Positions 25,524-27,022 of a DNA stretch of 27,022 nucleotides are shown here, piece after piece; the first letter of the stretch is position 1; each line of letters begins with the position of its first letter. The DNA is taken from positions 1-27,022 of the forward strand of contig DAHVMY010000025.1 of NCBI GenBank assembly GCA_027319585.1, read 5' to 3'. This DNA is from AG-12 sp027319585 (GTDB lineage: Bacteria > Chloroflexota > Dormibacteria > Aeolococcales > Bog-877). The notes beneath the pieces are model-generated. The model was not told the origin of the DNA and made no database searches. It saw only the letters and a program-made list of their open reading frames with translations. A program made the translations under genes and the position numbers.

Positions 25524-25924
25524 GCGAGGACGAGCAGCTTCGGTACGCCTATGGGACCGGCCGGAGGAAGACCGCGATCGCCAGGGTGCGGATCTACCCC
25601 GGGCAGGGTACCGCCCTCATCAACGATCGCGAGCCGCTGCGGCACTTCGGCCGCCGGGAGCTCGAGGAGGCGGCTTTGCGCCCGCTCCAGCTCACCGGGC
25701 TGCGCGAGCGCTGCCACGTGACCGTAAAGGTCGAGGGTGGAGGCGTGTCCGGCCAGGCGGGGGCGGTGGCCCACGGGCTGGCACGGGCTCTGTGCGCGAT
25801 GGACGCGAGCCTGCGCCCGCAGTTGAAGGCGGCCGGGCTGATGACCCGCGATCCACGCATGAAGGAGCGCAAGAAGCCCGGTCTCAAGCGCGCTCGCAAG
25901 GCTCCGCAGTACACCAAGCGCTGA
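25520..25924 (+). CDS. rpsI: 30S ribosomal protein S9
   Basis: S9 is a 30S head protein whose C-terminal tail touches P-site tRNA. From GTG 25520 the product is 134 aa. YGTGRRKTAIARVRIYPGQG near the start, GLARALCAMDASLRPQLKAA in the middle and the tail ending APQYTKR are all S9 signatures; the last Lys-Arg is the tRNA-contacting end. It overlaps rplM by 4 nt and ends the ribosomal cluster, 66 bp before argF. Confidence 0.98.
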   Translation: MSEDEQLRYAYGTGRRKTAIARVRIYPGQGTALINDREPLRHFGRRELEEAALRPLQLTGLRERCHVTVKVEGGGVSGQAGAVAHGLARALCAMDASLRPQLKAAGLMTRDPRMKERKKPGLKRARKAPQYTKR

Positions 25925-25945
25925 TTCGCGACCTCGCGCGCTCCG

Positions 25946-25959
25946 TATACTGGCGCCAG
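25946..25959 (+). promoter_or_regulatory. Candidate -10 and palindrome before argF
   Basis: TATACT at 25946-25951 resembles a -10 element, and overlapping it is the perfect 10-bp palindrome CTGGCGCCAG at 25950-25959, where a start-site operator would sit. The start codon of argF is 31 bp further on. No good -35 hexamer is found 16-18 bp upstream, so this is a weak promoter call. It does not look like an AT-rich ArgR box. Confidence 0.4.
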
Positions 25960-25990
25960 AGTTGAGACCTCCGGCCTTGGGTGGAATGCC

Positions 25991-26929
25991 TTGGTAAGCG
26001 CCCTGCGGGGACGGGACTTCCTGGCGGTGGCGGACCTCCAGAGGTCGGACCTCACCGGGCTGTTGGATCTGGCGACCGACCTCAAGCGGGGGTGGGACCC
26101 AGGGACGCCGCTGGCCCGTCGCTCGGTGGCGCTGGTGTTCCTGCGCCCCAGCAACCGCACCCGGGTCTCCTTTGAGGCCGCGATCCACCGTCTGGGCGGC
26201 CACCCGATCGCGCTGTTCGACCGGGAGATCGAGCTCGGGAGGCGGGAGTCGGTCAGTGACGTGGGCCGGATCCTGGACCGCTACGTCGACGCGCTGGTGG
26301 CCCGCATCCCGTCGGCGCGGGACCTCACTGGACTGGCGGCCAGCATGAGCCACCCGGTCATCAACGCCATGACCGATTCCGGGCACCCCTGCCAGATCCT
26401 CGCCGACTGCCTCACCCTGCGCGAGCTGCGCGGCAGCCTGGAAGGGGCACGGGTGACCTTCGTCGGCGACGGCAACAACGTCTGCAACTCCTGGATCGAG
26501 GCGGCAGCGGTGGCGGGGATCGAGCTGCGGGTGGTGACCCCTGCGGGCTACGAGCCGAAGGAGCGGGAGCTGGCCCGCATCGAGGAGATCGCCCCGGGCA
26601 GCCGGGAGCGGGTTTTGGTAACCAACGATCTCGACTTGGGCTTGGCGGATACGGAGGTGATCTACACTGACGTCTGGACCAGCATGGGTCAGGAAGACCA
26701 GCACGAAGACCGCCGTCAGGATTTCGGCCCCTACCAGATCAACGAAGGCGTCCTCGGCCGGGCCCCGGGCGGAGTCAGGGTGATGCACTGTCTGCCCGCT
26801 CACCGCGGTGAGGAGATCACCGACGAGGTGATCGACGGTCCCCAGTCGGTGGTGTTCGACCAGGCCGAGAACCGGTACTGGGTGCAGCTGGCCCTGCTGA
26901 CCTCGATCTTCTCCCCGGACCGGCCGTGA
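25991..26929 (+). CDS. argF: Ornithine carbamoyltransferase
   Basis: The enzyme makes citrulline from carbamoyl phosphate and ornithine in arginine synthesis. The product is 312 aa from TTG 25991, a normal length; the ribosome binding site is weak. The carbamoyl-phosphate loop is SNRTRVSFE at 54-62 (usually STRTR), HPCQ is at 132-135, and the ornithine-side loops are VWTSMGQED and MHCLPAHRG. The HCLP motif and the SMG loop favour ornithine over aspartate carbamoyltransferase. It is separated from rpsI by a gap with a candidate promoter, so it probably has its own control. No other arginine gene is in the window. Confidence 0.93.
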   Translation: MVSALRGRDFLAVADLQRSDLTGLLDLATDLKRGWDPGTPLARRSVALVFLRPSNRTRVSFEAAIHRLGGHPIALFDREIELGRRESVSDVGRILDRYVDALVARIPSARDLTGLAASMSHPVINAMTDSGHPCQILADCLTLRELRGSLEGARVTFVGDGNNVCNSWIEAAAVAGIELRVVTPAGYEPKERELARIEEIAPGSRERVLVTNDLDLGLADTEVIYTDVWTSMGQEDQHEDRRQDFGPYQINEGVLGRAPGGVRVMHCLPAHRGEEITDEVIDGPQSVVFDQAENRYWVQLALLTSIFSPDRP

Positions 26930-26954
26930 GCGCCGCTGCTGGGGTGGGCCGCTG

Positions 26955-27022
26955 ATGCTGGTTCTGGGCGGTCTCAACCTCGGGGAGGCCTTCCGGGTCC
27001 TCCTGGAGACGGTCAGCTGGCG
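26955..27022 (+). CDS. Start of an unidentified gene, truncated by the window edge
   Basis: From ATG 26955 the frame is open to the edge (22 codons), starting MLVLGGLNLGEAFRVLLE, with a GGGGTGGG purine-rich stretch about 7 nt upstream. The start is moderately hydrophobic and could begin a membrane or cytosolic protein. It lies 25 bp after argF. Too little is visible to name a family. Confidence 0.35.
   Translation, partial: MLVLGGLNLGEAFRVLLETVSW

Noticed and set aside
25454..26977. 507-codon - strand frame antisense to argF, rpsI and rplM
   Set aside because: It crosses three well-supported genes and has low-complexity shadow composition.

Overview
This is a high-GC bacterial chromosome segment. 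It carries one long, unidirectional ribosomal-protein supercluster on the + strand, from rpsL at about 4.7 kb to rpsI at about 25.9 kb, with argF just beyond. A short accessory stretch lies to its left. The gene order is str (rpsL-rpsG-fusA-tuf), S10 (rpsJ to rpsQ), spc (rplN to rpmJ, including secY-adk-map-infA), alpha (rpsM-rpsK-rpsD-rpoA-rplQ), then truA-rplM-rpsI. High GC, frequent GTG/TTG starts, cysteine-containing (zinc) forms of S4, S14, L24 and L36, a short-LID adenylate kinase, and a tandem class III cyclase fused to an AAA ATPase point to a high-GC Terrabacteria lineage: Dormibacterota- or Chloroflexota-like, or a deep actinobacterium. I cannot fix the phylum from the sequence alone.

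Left region (1-4.6 kb). On the - strand there is a large cyclase/ATPase signalling protein (C-terminus off the left edge) and a proline-iminopeptidase-type alpha/beta hydrolase. A small predicted lipoprotein of unknown function diverges on the + strand. The non-coding stretches (about 1860-2224, 3179-3523 and 4097-4709) hold inverted repeats and candidate promoters but no gene I can support. rpoB and rpoC, which often precede rpsL, are absent here.

Supercluster (4.6-25.9 kb). A near-consensus sigma-70-type promoter (TTGACA, 17 bp, TAGAAT) lies about 90 bp upstream of rpsL, preceded by a group of GC-rich stem-loops. Most downstream junctions are 1-8 bp overlaps or gaps of under 50 bp. tuf and rpsJ are only 19 bp apart, so there is no room for E. 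coli-type S10, spc or alpha leader regulators. Possible internal control points are an inverted repeat that encloses a TATACT element before infA, and a GC hairpin between rpsM and rpsK. The cluster encodes most proteins of translation, the protein-export channel SecY, adenylate kinase, methionine aminopeptidase, IF-1, the RNA polymerase alpha subunit and the tRNA pseudouridine synthase TruA. This couples ribosome assembly with transcription, nascent-chain processing and secretion.

Right end. argF (ornithine carbamoyltransferase) has its own candidate -10 element and a perfect 10-bp palindrome upstream. A further + strand reading frame begins at about 26955 and runs off the edge. I saw no tRNA, rRNA, CRISPR array, insertion sequence or prophage. 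The least ordinary item is the cyclase, whose two cyclase domains are degenerate in complementary ways.
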